Origin: Fimbriimonadaceae bacterium
Lineage (GTDB): Bacteria > Armatimonadota > Fimbriimonadia > Fimbriimonadales > Fimbriimonadaceae
Length of the DNA stretch: 5,872 nt
Direction: 5' to 3'
NCBI GenBank assembly: GCA_022402505.1
Contig: JAKRSE010000374.1
Coordinates: 1-5,872 of the forward strand
In this document: one piece after another, positions 1 through 5,035 of the stretch
How positions within the stretch are numbered: the stretch's first letter is position 1
How the letters are laid out: each line of letters begins with the position of its first letter
Made by a program: the position numbers and the translations under genes
The notes under the pieces: generated by a model
Databases searched by the model: none
What the model saw: the letters and a program-made list of their open reading frames with translations, nothing else
Told to the model about the DNA's origin: nothing

Positions 1-387
1 GATCACGACCGCCGCCGGCAGGGTCATCGCCCAGTTCATCCACTCCGGCCCCGGGTGGAGAGCCATCGAGACGACGAAGACCGGCAGGGTGAGCAGGGCC
101 GAGAGGATCAGGTTGCCTGGGGAGGGTGGTGCCTCCGGGGGAGCCTCCTCTTCCGCTTCCAAGGGATGGGCGGCGTAGCCCGCCTTCTCGATCGCCTGGA
201 CCAGCGACTCGGGATCGAGCCCGGGAGCGTGGCTGACCGACGCCTCGTGGGTCGCGAAGTTGACCGTCGCCTCCACCGTCCCTTCCGTCCGGGTCAGAGC
301 CCGCTCCACCCGCCGGACGCAGGCGGCGCAGGTCATGCCCTGCACCTTGAGGCGGGTCTCCTGGCGGTCGGAGGCGGCCGAGTTCAT
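1..387 (-). CDS. copA: Copper-type P1B ATPase, N-terminal part (cut by window edge)
   Basis: This is the first 129 residues of a heavy-metal-translocating P-type ATPase, which would export Cu(I) across the inner membrane using ATP. Residues about 11-76 form one ferredoxin-like HMA metal-binding domain with the motif GMTCAAC (Cys20 and Cys23). An acidic, proline-rich linker follows (about 76-90). A hydrophobic stretch at about 92-110 is probably the first membrane helix, and a second begins near 117. The catalytic DKTG, CPC and ATP-binding regions lie beyond the left edge, so copper specificity is inferred from the HMA motif and the neighbouring chaperone. The ATG (387-385) overlaps the chaperone stop codon as ATGA, which fixes the start and suggests coupled translation. 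A related metal such as silver cannot be excluded. The partial ATPase call is firm; the gene symbol is less so. Confidence 0.88.
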   Translation of the reverse strand, partial: MNSAASDRQETRLKVQGMTCAACVRRVERALTRTEGTVEATVNFATHEASVSHAPGLDPESLVQAIEKAGYAAHPLEAEEEAPPEAPPSPGNLILSALLTLPVFVVSMALHPGPEWMNWAMTLPAAVVI

Positions 388-587
388 GCCTGTGCGGCCG
401 GATAGCCTTCGTCTTCCAAGGCGGCAATCATCGCCTGGATGTCGGCGTCCTCATGAACGATCTCCGCCGAGCCGGCCTCAAGGGAGACCTCCGCCGAGGC
501 GACCCCCGGTACGGACAGGAGGGCCTCCCGAACGTGGCGAACACAGTTCTGGCAGGACATTCCGGAAACCTGGAGTCGGGCGATCAT
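384..587 (-). CDS. copZ: CopZ-like copper chaperone (single HMA domain)
   Basis: This 67-residue soluble protein is a single heavy-metal-associated domain with the metal-binding motif GMSCQNC (Cys12 and Cys15). In the family, such proteins bind Cu(I) in the cytoplasm and pass it to the N-terminal domain of a copper ATPase, here encoded directly downstream. I chose the ATG at 587: it gives the usual short N-terminus before the first beta strand and has a GGAAG just upstream. A TTG at 617 would add ten residues rich in Gly and Pro that do not fit the fold. The stop overlaps the ATPase start by four bases (ATGA). Its motif region closely resembles that of the ATPase's own HMA domain (C-V-R-x-V-x-x-A-L in both), so the two may have arisen by duplication. 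Confidence 0.88.
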   Translation of the reverse strand: MIARLQVSGMSCQNCVRHVREALLSVPGVASAEVSLEAGSAEIVHEDADIQAMIAALEDEGYPAAQA

Positions 588-637
588 CAACTTCCAGAAT
601 GTCCCAGGTCCGGGCAAGATTCAGGGTCCTGCGGGAC

Positions 638-1885
638 TCAGCCGCCCACCGGGACCGCCGACTTCACATACTCCGGGTCCACCGAGACATCGAGCCCCGG
701 GCCGGAGGGACACTGAATCCTCCCATCCCGAGGCCGGAGATCGGAGGTGGTCGAGGCGAGCGGGATCGGGCCGAGGCCCTTGAACTCCTGGTGCGGCCCG
801 GAATTGGGGTGGATCGAGGCGAAGTGGAGGACATCGACGAAGCCCATTCCCGAGCCGGACATGTGGGGCGTGCAGGTCATCTGAGCCGCCGCCGCCATCC
901 GGGCGACCCGGCCGCACCGGATGAAACCGCCGAAGTAATGCAGGTCCGGCTGGACGAGATCGACGGCACGATTCTCGATGGTCCAGCGGAACCGGTGCAT
1001 GGAGAACTCCTGCTCGCCTCCCGCCACCGGAATCTCCAGCCGGTCGGCCACCTCCTTGGTCCCCCAGAGGTCGTCGAACGGCACCGGCTCCTCAAAGAAG
1101 GCGTAGCCGTGCTCTTCCAGCATCCGGCCGATCCGCTCGGCTTCCGGCACGTCGTAGGAGCTGTTGGCGTCGGCGTAGAGCACCGTCTCCGGAAAGGCCT
1201 CGCGCACCAAGGGGATCAGGCGGACGGTTCGGTCGGGCGGCGAATCGGCGTTGCGGCTCATCCGGCCTCCGAGCCTGATCTTGAGGGCCGACGCGCCGGA
1301 TTCAGCTGCGAGCGACCGAAGGTGCTGGACCTCCTCCTCCGGCGAGTTCCCTCGATTGCCGCTGGCCGCATAGACCGAAATCCACCGCCCATCGGCCTTC
1401 GCGCCAAAAAGCTCGGCGAGGGGACGAGCGGTCGCCCGACCGATCAGGTCCAGACAGGCGGCCTCGATCGCCGCGATGCAGACCCAGTAGGTGAGGCCCT
1501 GGAGCTTGTAGTTGCTCTGATGCCGATAGGCCTCGTCCATCAGCGATTCGATCTCGCCCGCGTCTCGGCCGGTGAAGAAGGGAGCCAGGCGGCGAGTGAA
1601 GATCGGCCAGCCGTCGGCCATTCGCATGCCATTGGGGGCGGTCACCGTCTCCAGCCCGTTCTTCGTCCGCAGGCGCACCAGGTATTCGCCGTCGCGGGTC
1701 AGCAGCTCGACGGATTCGAGGATCAGCCTGGGCCGGTTCTCAGGAATCTGCAGCATCGTCGCCTCGGCGGCCTGGGCGATGGCTGCATCGGGCTGCGAAG
1801 CCTGGCCCGATGCGCCCGGCATCAGGCCGGCCGCTGCGGCAGCTCCGGCTCCGATCAGCAGGTCTCGCCGTGTCATCGCCTCCAT
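638..1885 (-). CDS. Tat-exported enolase-superfamily protein (mandelate racemase subgroup)
   Basis: A complete 415-residue member of the enolase superfamily, resembling mandelate racemase/muconate-lactonising enzymes. These abstract the alpha-proton of a carboxylate, usually a sugar acid, at a Mg2+ site. A twin-arginine signal opens the protein (TRRDLLIG, Arg6-Arg7, then an Ala-rich stretch), with likely cleavage near residues 26-30, so the enzyme is probably exported folded. Visible active-site positions are Lys202 in K-I-R, metal ligands Asp239 (YADAN), Glu265 (FFEEP) and Glu291 (AGGE), Asp324 (VQPD), His341 (TPHMSG) and probably Glu367 (QEFKG). The His-Asp dyad places it in the mandelate racemase subgroup. 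The second residue of the usual K-x-K motif is Arg204. Substrate is unknown; sugar-acid dehydratase or racemase/epimerase are both possible. ATG at 1885 follows GGGAG; the ATG at 1876 (Met4) also retains the Tat motif. Confidence 0.87.
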   Translation of the reverse strand: MEAMTRRDLLIGAGAAAAAGLMPGASGQASQPDAAIAQAAEATMLQIPENRPRLILESVELLTRDGEYLVRLRTKNGLETVTAPNGMRMADGWPIFTRRLAPFFTGRDAGEIESLMDEAYRHQSNYKLQGLTYWVCIAAIEAACLDLIGRATARPLAELFGAKADGRWISVYAASGNRGNSPEEEVQHLRSLAAESGASALKIRLGGRMSRNADSPPDRTVRLIPLVREAFPETVLYADANSSYDVPEAERIGRMLEEHGYAFFEEPVPFDDLWGTKEVADRLEIPVAGGEQEFSMHRFRWTIENRAVDLVQPDLHYFGGFIRCGRVARMAAAAQMTCTPHMSGSGMGFVDVLHFASIHPNSGPHQEFKGLGPIPLASTTSDLRPRDGRIQCPSGPGLDVSVDPEYVKSAVPVGG

Positions 1886-1904
1886 CCTACTCCCTGCGCC
1901 GAGG

Positions 1905-1987
1905 TGCCCGGAGTGGGGCTCGAACCCACACGCCCCTGCGGGCTGCGGATTTTAAGTCCGCTGCGTCTGCCATTTCGCCATCCGGGC
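1905..1987 (-). tRNA. tRNA-Leu (anticodon UAA)
   Basis: The minus strand folds as an 83-nt class II tRNA. The acceptor arms are GCCCGGA and TCCGGGC with discriminator A; the D arm is GCG/CGC; the anticodon stem is GCGGA/TCCGC with loop CTTAAAA, giving anticodon TAA at 1954-1952. A long variable arm (GCCC/GGGC stem) and a T arm GTGGG-TTCGAGC-CCCAC follow. Long variable arm plus UAA anticodon identify leucine. A full 3' CCA is not encoded (the genome reads A-CC-TC). The enolase-superfamily gene starts 19 bp downstream on the same strand. Confidence 0.96.
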
Positions 1988-2078
1988 CGGATGCAGGTCC
2001 ATGGTACCAAAGGGGGTCCTTCGGTCCGATGCTGCGCAGGACGGGAAGCCGGTCCCTCCCTTTCCCAAAGATTCAAGG

Positions 2079-2084
2079 CATAAT
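2079..2084 (+). promoter_or_regulatory. Candidate -10 element for rpmG-rpmF
   Basis: CATAAT matches the sigma-70 -10 consensus at five of six positions and sits in the 183-bp gap between the divergent tRNA-Leu and rpmG. It would give a leader of about 80 nt before the rpmG start. No convincing -35 is seen about 17 bp upstream (the region is C/T-rich), so this is tentative. Confidence 0.3.
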
Positions 2085-2170
2085 GAGCTTTCGCCGCGCG
2101 GGTGTTTCTGCGTCGGCACTTCTGAGATGGACCGACTCGGACGACCGAGCGGACCGGCGAGGACGACCAG

Positions 2171-2341
2171 ATGGCCAAGAAGAAGGGTGAAAAGCGGGAA
2201 AAGATCCGGCTTGTCTGCACGGAGGACGGGAAGCATTACGTCACCACCTCCAAGAACAAGCAGAACACGAAGGAGAAGCTGGAGCTGATGAAGTACAACC
2301 CCACGCTCCGCAAGATGACCCTCCATCGCGAGAAGAAGTAA
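2171..2341 (+). CDS. rpmG: Large ribosomal subunit protein bL33
   Basis: This 56-residue basic protein matches bL33 of the 50S subunit along its length: MAKKKG start, an LVCTEDGKHYVTTSKNK core and the ending LELMKYNPTLRKMTLH. It binds 23S rRNA near the E site. It is the zinc-independent form: only Cys16 is present, and the family's paired CxxC motifs are absent (K-Y-N-P stands where zinc forms have K-Y-C-P). The start is supported by an AGGA about 7-8 nt upstream. rpmF follows after 12 bp, so the two are surely co-transcribed. A possible -10 element lies at 2079. Confidence 0.96.
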   Translation: MAKKKGEKREKIRLVCTEDGKHYVTTSKNKQNTKEKLELMKYNPTLRKMTLHREKK

Positions 2342-2353
2342 AGAGGATCCGCC

Positions 2354-2542
2354 ATGCCGAACCCCAAGCGCAAATTTTCCCACCAGCGGACCGCCAAGCG
2401 GCGCACGCACTACACCACCGACCTGCCTGAAGTCACTCCGACCAAGAACGTGCAGGGCGAGCCCCTGAACCTTCGCCATTCGGCCAGCCCGGACGGCTAC
2501 TACAAGGGCCGCCGGCTCCCCGGCTTCAAGGACAAGGACTGA
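2354..2542 (+). CDS. rpmF: Large ribosomal subunit protein bL32
   Basis: A 62-residue basic protein with the bL32 signature: MPNPKRKFS, then KRRTHY at about residues 15-20, and a C-terminal GYYKGRRLPGF. It belongs to the 50S subunit. The protein has no cysteine, so the CPxCG zinc-binding pairs of many bL32 proteins are missing; where the second pair would be, it reads S-P-D-G-Y-Y-K-G. A GAGGA Shine-Dalgarno at 2343-2347 sits 6 nt before the ATG. It lies 12 bp after rpmG, and a strong intrinsic terminator follows about 20 bp after its stop, closing a two-gene unit. Confidence 0.94.
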   Translation: MPNPKRKFSHQRTAKRRTHYTTDLPEVTPTKNVQGEPLNLRHSASPDGYYKGRRLPGFKDKD

Positions 2543-2565
2543 CCCGACTCGCGGTCGGACGATGA

Positions 2566-2602
2566 CGGACGGGACCTCCACCGGGGGTCCCGTCTGCTTT
2601 TT
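2566..2602 (+). terminator. Rho-independent terminator of rpmG-rpmF
   Basis: GACGGGACC (2568-2576) pairs perfectly with GGTCCCGTC (2586-2594). The stem can extend inward by a U-G pair and two C-G pairs to leave a three-base loop, and outward by a G-U and a C-G pair. TGC and then five T residues (2598-2602) follow. This is a textbook intrinsic terminator on the plus strand. A smaller hairpin (CCGAC/GTCGG, 2544-2558) sits between the rpmF stop and this stem. Confidence 0.93.
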
Positions 2603-2615
2603 CAACCCGGCCGAA

Positions 2616-2625
2616 TTGTGCACAA
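2616..2625. repeat. Perfect 10-bp palindrome TTGTGCACAA
   Basis: TTGTGCACAA is its own reverse complement. It lies in the short gap between the rpmF terminator and the 101-residue gene, about 55 bp before that gene's start. It could be a repressor or activator half of a promoter region, but there is no second copy in the window and no known regulator can be assigned. Confidence 0.4.
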
Positions 2626-2679
2626 AGTCCGCAGGATTCACCGCCCTGCCGCTGTGGCATGATGAAACCGGGAGCCCCC

Positions 2680-2985
2680 ATGACGACCTCCTTTCAGACA
2701 TATTACGTTCATTACAAGCATCGCCACAACGCCCAGGGAGACCTTCACCAGCCCAACACCGTCGAGTTGGAAGAGGCGATGCAGGCCATCGTCAACCACG
2801 CCAACGAAAACAACCTCCGCATCGTCTCCATCATCACCCTCCCCGCCGTGACCGGAACCGTCATCAGCGAAGAGCGGTCCGCCCACGACCACTACGGCCA
2901 CGCCAGCGGGCAGGCCATCGGCATGACCTTCGTCGAAGCTCCGGAAGGGGTCTCGATCTCGGTCATCTATCAGTCTCTCGACTGA
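2680..2985 (+). CDS. Small protein of unknown family, 101 residues
   Basis: I do not recognise this protein. It is a 101-residue soluble polypeptide without a signal peptide or membrane segment. The N-terminal 20 residues are aromatic and basic (TTSFQTYYVHYKHRH). A likely helix follows (about 32-48, ELEEAMQAIVNHANEN), then a strand-like LRIVSIITL, and a C-terminal strand-rich half with SAHDHYGHASGQ. The His-rich patch could bind a metal, but no known motif is present. I prefer the ATG at 2680 because GGGAG lies 5 nt upstream; ATGs at 2659 and 2662 are in the same frame and would add up to seven residues but have no Shine-Dalgarno. The rpmF terminator lies upstream, so it probably has its own promoter. 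Coding quality is good: balanced residues and GC-rich third positions like its neighbours. Confidence 0.72.
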   Translation: MTTSFQTYYVHYKHRHNAQGDLHQPNTVELEEAMQAIVNHANENNLRIVSIITLPAVTGTVISEERSAHDHYGHASGQAIGMTFVEAPEGVSISVIYQSLD

Positions 2986-3018
2986 ACTCGAAGGGCGGCG
3001 TCTCGTCTTTTCCGGACG

Positions 3019-3825
3019 ATGATCGGCGCCCTCCTCAGCCTCTCGGCCGGGCTCCAGGCTCCCTTGGAGCGGCTCTCCCTCTCGGTCGGCAGCGTCACGC
3101 GGACCGCCGTGGTGCGGCGAGGCCCGGAAGCGAACGCCCCGATCGTCTTCGTCTTTCACGGCAAGGGCGGGAGCGGAGTTTCGGCGCTTCGCTCGACGGG
3201 CATGGCCGACGCCTGGCCGGAAGCCCTGGTGATCGCCCCCGACGGACGGCCGACCGTCACCCCTCGCGACCCGGATGGACTGCGCACCGGCTGGAACGGA
3301 CGGCGCGGAGGAGAGGACCTGCCCTTCTTCGATGCCCTTCTGGCCTGGGCCGGCAAAGAGGGTCAGGGGAACCTGGCAAAGGTGGCCGTGATGGGGCACT
3401 CGAATGGAGGCGGGTTCGTCTACTCCCTCTGGAGGTTCCGAAGCGACCGAATCGCCACCTTCGCCCCTTCAGCGGCTCAGGGAGCGGCCGGCATCACGAC
3501 TCCGAAGCCCGCCTTTCTCGTGATGGGCCGAGCCGACACGGTCGTCGCCTATGCCGACCAGCAGACCGCGCTGGCCCGACTCCTCGACCTCTTCTCCCCC
3601 ACCCGCCGGCCCGAACCGACGCCCGAACCCCTCGGCTCGGCGAACCTGCTGCGGTTCGGAACGTCGCCCGAGATCGTCGCCTACGACCACCCCGGCGGTC
3701 ACGAGTACCCCCAGGCCGCCACCGAACCCATGGTCGCCTTTTTCCGCAAAGTCCTCGGGAATCCCGCTCCCGGCCCGTCCCTCCAGGCCCCGAGTGAACG
3801 CGTGAGCCGCCAGGCGAACCCGTGA
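3019..3825 (+). CDS. Alpha/beta hydrolase, LpqC / PHB-depolymerase-like esterase
   Basis: A 268-residue alpha/beta hydrolase resembling the LpqC/poly(3-hydroxybutyrate) depolymerase and feruloyl-esterase group, which cleave ester bonds in polymers or aromatic esters. Visible features in order: a short hydrophobic N-terminus (MIGALLSLSAGLQA) that may be a weak signal peptide; an oxyanion-hole region HGKGG at 47-51; a WNGRRGGED segment (92-100) typical of the group; nucleophile Ser128 in GHSNGG; a likely acid Asp173 in GRADTVV; and the catalytic His228 in HPGGHEYP. The triad looks complete. Residues about 190-205 are a Pro-rich insert. The start has no clear Shine-Dalgarno. It begins 33 bp after the 101-residue gene on the same strand and may be co-transcribed, and it converges on the pseudopilin gene. 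The exact substrate cannot be told. Confidence 0.82.
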   Translation: MIGALLSLSAGLQAPLERLSLSVGSVTRTAVVRRGPEANAPIVFVFHGKGGSGVSALRSTGMADAWPEALVIAPDGRPTVTPRDPDGLRTGWNGRRGGEDLPFFDALLAWAGKEGQGNLAKVAVMGHSNGGGFVYSLWRFRSDRIATFAPSAAQGAAGITTPKPAFLVMGRADTVVAYADQQTALARLLDLFSPTRRPEPTPEPLGSANLLRFGTSPEIVAYDHPGGHEYPQAATEPMVAFFRKVLGNPAPGPSLQAPSERVSRQANP

Positions 3826-3854
3826 ACCCGGGGCCGGCCTCGCGCTCACTCGGG
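3789..3854. repeat. Inverted repeat across the convergent gene ends
   Basis: Two 14-base arms (3789-3802 and 3841-3854) are inverted complements with one mismatch, which is a G-U pair in the minus-strand RNA. The loop is 38 nt. The arms span the hydrolase stop and the last codons of the pseudopilin gene. No T tract follows on either strand, so a role as a bidirectional transcript end or RNA 3' stabiliser is only possible. Confidence 0.45.
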
Positions 3855-4562
3855 CGGGGTCAATCCCGAGAACTCGCCGGTGGGGTCGAAAAGGTGCTCC
3901 GCCCGAACCTTCTCTGGCCGGAGCCACTTTCCATGGCCGTCCATGAACACATAGTTCGAACCGCCAAAGTAGGCCGTCGCCTTCGGGGCCCGGCCCATCC
4001 ATAGATAGGCCAGATCCGGGGGGCCGGGACGAATGGGCCATCGAGTGTCGTCCGGAAAGTCGATCGCCACCAGCCCGGCACGGCACTCAAACCCCTCAAT
4101 CGTCTTTGCAGGGAACTGAAACGCCTGCCTCGAGCGACCGTGGATTTCATACAGTTTGAACCCTTGCAGGTTCTTGGAATCTGAGGCCAAAGCATTCAGA
4201 CAGTGCTCCTGCCGCCAGGTGCTCCTGACCTCCCCCGGCACGGTGCAATTGGTCTGAAATCCATATGGCATCAAGAGATCGCGATAGATGGTCGTAGCGC
4301 TGGTGTATTCCCGGCCCGTGCCAAGTGCGAGGGGGCCGTACAGGGCCGTCTCCGGCTGGGGGAAGTAGTCGTCATGATCGGCAGCGTAGAGGCTCAACGC
4401 CGCCGACTGTTGCCGAAGCCCAGAGAGACAGGCGGTCGAGACGGCCCTGACCTTGCCACTGTTGAAGACCGGCAGGAGCACCCCGACCAAAACGATGACG
4501 ATGCCGACGACCACCAGCATCTCAATCAGCGTAAAGGCCCGGAATGCTCCGCCTCGATTCAT
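3846..4562 (-). CDS. Type IV pseudopilin-like protein (prepilin N-terminus, H-X9-DG/DUF1559-like)
   Basis: A 238-residue secreted protein with a class III (prepilin) signal. The leader MNRGGAFRA is followed by FTLIEMLVVVGIVIVLVGVLLPVF, so a prepilin peptidase should cut between Ala9 and Phe10. Glu14 is the conserved Glu5 of the mature pilin. The residue before the cut is Ala instead of the usual Gly, which is common in Armatimonadota and Planctomycetes/Verrucomicrobia-type pseudopilins. The globular part contains AADHDDYFPQP near 60-70 and ends with GGSNYVFMDGHGKW (201-213), the D-G motif of the H-X9-DG/DUF1559-like class. Cysteines at 45, 106, 121 and 160 may form disulfides. The ATG overlaps the upstream lipoprotein stop (ATGA), arguing for coupled translation. 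Assembly into a pilus or a type II secretion pseudopilus is not shown; function is unknown. Confidence 0.85.
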   Translation of the reverse strand: MNRGGAFRAFTLIEMLVVVGIVIVLVGVLLPVFNSGKVRAVSTACLSGLRQQSAALSLYAADHDDYFPQPETALYGPLALGTGREYTSATTIYRDLLMPYGFQTNCTVPGEVRSTWRQEHCLNALASDSKNLQGFKLYEIHGRSRQAFQFPAKTIEGFECRAGLVAIDFPDDTRWPIRPGPPDLAYLWMGRAPKATAYFGGSNYVFMDGHGKWLRPEKVRAEHLFDPTGEFSGLTPPE

Positions 4563-4876
4563 GCCTCGTTCGCCACCTCGTCAACTTCGTCTTCGAGGCA
4601 CTGGTAGCGGGCGGCCCCAGCTTTGCCACTGCACTGGTCCCAGCTCGCCATACAGGCATCAACGTCTGCACCCTCAAAGTGCGCTTCGCACCAGGTCCTT
4701 GCACTGCTATCGTTGGCGTTGCCGACCTCCTCTTCCGTGGGAGGCGGAGGCGGGGTGGAACCTCCGCCGCCGCTCCCGCATCCGGAAAGCAACATGGCGA
4801 GGGCGAGGGTCAGCAGGACCGGGATGCGCCGCAGAGGCAGGCCGTCAGCAGGCCTCCTGGGGGGGGGTATGACCAT
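4559..4876 (-). CDS. Small cysteine-containing lipoprotein, unknown function
   Basis: This 105-residue protein has a basic n-region (PLRRIP), a hydrophobic core (VLLTLALAMLL) and the lipobox LSGC (Cys33), so it is probably lipidated by Lgt and cut by LspA. A Gly/Ser and Pro linker (GSGGGGSTPPPPPTEEE) precedes a small acidic domain with Cys at 63, 75, 82 and 93, enough for two disulfides. No family is recognised. The ATG at 4876 leaves an unusually long n-region and lies 15 nt from the nearest GGAG. A better-spaced ATG at 4883 is out of frame across a C9 tract, so the true start is uncertain. An in-gene hairpin (GGCGGAGG/CCTCCGCC, 4743-4768) encodes the Gly and Pro runs. The stop overlaps the pseudopilin start by ATGA. 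Confidence 0.78.
   Translation of the reverse strand: MVIPPPRRPADGLPLRRIPVLLTLALAMLLSGCGSGGGGSTPPPPPTEEEVGNANDSSARTWCEAHFEGADVDACMASWDQCSGKAGAARYQCLEDEVDEVANEA
4859..4867 (-). repeat. C9 homopolymer tract at the start of the lipoprotein gene
   Basis: Nine consecutive C on the coding (minus) strand encode Pro4-Pro6 of the lipoprotein. A tract this long is prone to replication slippage and to sequencing error. With eight C, the better-spaced ATG at 4883 would read into the lipoprotein frame. Confidence 0.9.
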
Positions 4877-4898
4877 CAATCATTGTGACTGCTCCATT

Positions 4899-4928
4899 CT
4901 CATAGAGAACAATCGGATGATTGCCCAA
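4899..4928 (-). promoter_or_regulatory. Candidate promoter with operator-like palindrome for the lipoprotein-pseudopilin pair
   Basis: On the minus strand TTGGGC (4928-4923) and TATGAG (4904-4899) are separated by 18 bp, a fair sigma-70 fit. The spacer holds the inverted repeat CAATC-GGAT-GATTG (plus strand 4910-4923), placed where a repressor could sit. A related CAATCATTG lies at 4877-4885. The elements are weak matches, so this is a candidate only. Confidence 0.33.
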
Positions 4929-4976
4929 TAGTCAGGCCGAAGTCAAGCCTCGGAAGAGAAAAATCCTTTGACGAAC

Positions 4977-5017
4977 AACCCCGACCCAACCCGAACCAAC
5001 CCGCCCCAACCCGGCCA
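4977..5017 (+). repeat. Four tandem ~10-bp repeats (AACCCGNNCC) upstream of ftsY
   Basis: Successive units are AACCCCGACCC (11 bp, 4977-4987), AACCCGAACC (4988-4997), AACCCGCCCC (4998-5007) and AACCCGGCCA (5008-5017). They lie between a TTGACG (4968-4973) and the CATACT -10-like element of ftsY. The period is about one helical turn, so a protein could bind the same face repeatedly; slippage-made microrepeats are the simpler explanation. Confidence 0.75.
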
Positions 5018-5021
5018 TACT
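5016..5021 (+). promoter_or_regulatory. Candidate -10 element just upstream of ftsY
   Basis: CATACT resembles the TATAAT consensus and is followed by TAAAG. A start of transcription about 7 nt downstream would leave a leader of fewer than ten bases before the ATG at 5036, so the mRNA could be nearly leaderless. The best -35-like sequence, TTGACG at 4968-4973, is 42 bp away, too far for a normal promoter. Confidence 0.3.
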
Positions 5022-5035
5022 AAAGCCCGTTCCCC

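Noticed and set aside
1905..1987. tRNA-Leu as a phage or island attachment site
   Set aside because: No second copy of the tRNA 3' end, integrase or mobile gene is visible in the window.
260..2083. 607-codon open frame on the plus strand
   Set aside because: It lies opposite the enolase-superfamily gene, the copper genes and the tRNA; the product is Arg/Pro/Gly-rich with no recognisable domain, as expected of an antisense frame in GC-rich coding DNA.
2562..3797. 411-codon open frame on the plus strand
   Set aside because: It starts inside the terminator stem, runs through the 101-residue gene and the hydrolase in another frame, and is Arg/Pro/Ser-rich low-complexity sequence.
4739..4768. 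G-rich run and hairpin as a G-quadruplex or regulatory stem
   Set aside because: The repeats encode Gly and Pro linker codons of the lipoprotein, which explains the pattern without another function.
4977..5017. Possible CRISPR-like or iteron array
   Set aside because: Units are only 10-11 bp and directly abutting, without spacers; no replication or cas genes are near.
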